64,000 nt of DNA from Rhodobacteraceae bacterium Alg231-30. Its GTDB lineage: Bacteria > Pseudomonadota > Alphaproteobacteria > Rhodobacterales > Rhodobacteraceae. The stretch is from positions 164,237-228,236 of the forward strand of contig FREU01000005.1 in assembly GCA_900143615.1 (NCBI GenBank). Reading direction: 5' to 3'. The translations under genes were made by a program, and so were the position numbers. Positions within the stretch are counted from its first letter, which is position 1, and each line of letters starts with the position of its first letter. Positions 62,814-64,000 of this stretch are shown here, one piece after another. Below the pieces are notes generated by a model. That model had not been told where the DNA came from, did no database searches, and was given only the letters and a program-made list of their open reading frames with translations.

Positions 62814-64000
62814 ATGTCAAACAAAACCTACGCCCCATCTGCCGACTTGGCTGCGACAGCTTTGATCAGCAGTGATCAATATGATGCGATGTATGCCGCC
62901 TCGATGGCGGATCCTGATGCCTTTTGGGCCGAGCATGGCAAGCGGATTGACTGGATCGAGCCCTTCACCATTGTCAAAAACGTCTCTTATGAATTCGGCA
63001 AAGTCTCGATCAAATGGTTTGAGGATGGCGTGGTCAACGCTTGCTACAACTGTGTGGATCGCCACCTGCCCAAACGCGCCAACCAGACCGCGATTATCTT
63101 TGAGCCCGATGATCCCAACACGCCCGCGCAGCACATCACCTATAGTGAGCTGCACGACAAAGTTTGCCGCATGGCCAATGTGCTCTTGTCCCAAGGTGTG
63201 ATGCGCGGTGATCGCGTGGTGATCTATATGCCGATGATCCCCGAGGCGGCCTATGCCATGCTGGCCTGCGCGCGCATCGGTGCAATCCACTCTATTGTTT
63301 TTGCAGGATTTTCTCCCGACGCTCTGGCCAACCGCGTGAACGACAGTGAGGCCAAGCTGGTGATTACAGCTGACACCGCGCCCCGTGGTGGCCGCCGCAC
63401 GGCGCTCAAATCCAACGCCGATCAGGCGCTGCTGCACTGCTCAGACAAAGTGCGTCTGCTGGTGGTCAAACACACTGGTGATCAGACCACTTGGGTGCAG
63501 GATCGTGATGTCGATGTGCTGGCCTTGATGGAGCATATGTCACCGGAATGTCCGGTGCGGCCGATGAATGCCGAAGACCCGCTGTTTGTGCTCTACACCT
63601 CAGGCTCCACCGGCAAACCCAAAGGGGTGGTGCATTCCACCGGCGGCTACATGGTGTATGCCTCCATGACCCATGAATACACCTTTGATTACAAAGACGG
63701 CGACATCTTCTGGTGTACCGCTGATGTGGGCTGGGTCACCGGCCACAGCTATATCGTCTACGGCCCGCTGGCCAATGGCGCCACCACGCTGATGTTTGAA
63801 GGCGTGCCCACCTATCCGGATGCCAGCCGTTTCTGGCAGGTTTGTGAAAAGCACAAGGTGAACCAGTTCTACACCGCCCCCACCGCGCTGCGCGCGCTGA
63901 TGGGTCAGGGCGACAGCTTTGTAGAAGGCTGTGATCTGAGTTCCCTGCGCATCCTTGGCACCGTGGGTGAGCCGATCAACCCAGAGGCGTGGAACTGGTA
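62814..64000 (+). CDS. acs: Acetyl-CoA synthetase, N-terminal part
   Basis: 395 codons are visible and the gene continues beyond the window. The N-terminal ACAS domain is followed by [20 protein letters not shown], the P-loop [16 protein letters not shown] and [20 protein letters not shown], all characteristic of AMP-forming acetyl-CoA synthetase. It makes acetyl-CoA from acetate and ATP. It follows the importer by 84 bases on the same strand. A propionyl-CoA synthetase is less likely from the [15 protein letters not shown] region, but the C-terminal lysine loop is outside the window. Confidence 0.93.
   Translation, partial: MSNKTYAPSADLAATALISSDQYDAMYAASMADPDAFWAEHGKRIDWIEPFTIVKNVSYEFGKVSIKWFEDGVVNACYNCVDRHLPKRANQTAIIFEPDDPNTPAQHITYSELHDKVCRMANVLLSQGVMRGDRVVIYMPMIPEAAYAMLACARIGAIHSIVFAGFSPDALANRVNDSEAKLVITADTAPRGGRRTALKSNADQALLHCSDKVRLLVVKHTGDQTTWVQDRDVDVLALMEHMSPECPVRPMNAEDPLFVLYTSGSTGKPKGVVHSTGGYMVYASMTHEYTFDYKDGDIFWCTADVGWVTGHSYIVYGPLANGATTLMFEGVPTYPDASRFWQVCEKHKVNQFYTAPTALRALMGQGDSFVEGCDLSSLRILGTVGEPINPEAWNW

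Overview
The window reads as chromosomal DNA of a marine alphaproteobacterium of the Roseobacter group (Rhodobacterales). The evidence is moderate GC, the gapR nucleoid protein, a TAXI-type TRAP binding protein, a GcvT-family dimethylglycine dehydrogenase homologue, a ScfR-family regulator, a UDP-sulfoquinovose synthase homologue and a compact system I ccm cluster. This is inferred from gene content; no rRNA is present.

Layout. 1-8 kb: end of cvpA, a TAXI protein, purF with a coupled DUF2199 gene, an SDR enzyme, and the surE-pcm-nlpD block. 8-15.6 kb (minus strand): cytochrome c maturation genes ccmA-B-C-D-G, a small MTH938-like protein, a TauE/SafE exporter and yajC-secD-secF. 15.8-21 kb: a membrane-anchored pentapeptide repeat protein with DNA-level tandem repeats, serS, a Na/phosphate cotransporter and a DUF2189 protein. 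21-30 kb: secreted and outer-membrane proteins, an arylsulfatase with a coupled small protein and a divergent TPR transmembrane regulator, and a BetI-like repressor facing a large FAD/GcvT oxidoreductase. 30.8-33.6 kb: a membrane glycosyltransferase and an N-terminally truncated sqdB homologue.

33.65-42.7 kb is the most unusual part. It is a roughly 9 kb mobile element ending at the 3' end of tRNA-Thr(TGT). It carries a tyrosine integrase, an AlpA/excisionase-like HTH protein, an unknown 420-residue protein, an AT-rich inverted repeat with two DnaA-box-like sites, a DUF4055 portal protein, a small terminase, and a large terminase split into separate ATPase and nuclease genes. I see no capsid, tail, lysis or replication-enzyme gene. 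It is either a phage satellite with its own packaging genes or a prophage reduced by a deletion that also removed the start of sqdB.

42.8-51.3 kb: an iron-type ABC permease, a conserved hypothetical, gapR, a FadJ-like two-domain beta-oxidation enzyme, a DksA-like zinc-finger protein, and a sulfur-stress operon (Blh-like metallohydrolase, two half-size YeeE/YedE proteins, TIGR01244 protein). 51.3-64 kb: a FliM-like protein, then what looks like a short-chain-acid response and uptake locus. This locus has an SLC5-STAC histidine kinase with a small membrane protein and a CheY-like regulator, a ScfR-family regulator, a complete five-gene HAAT-type ABC importer, and acetyl-CoA synthetase running off the window end.
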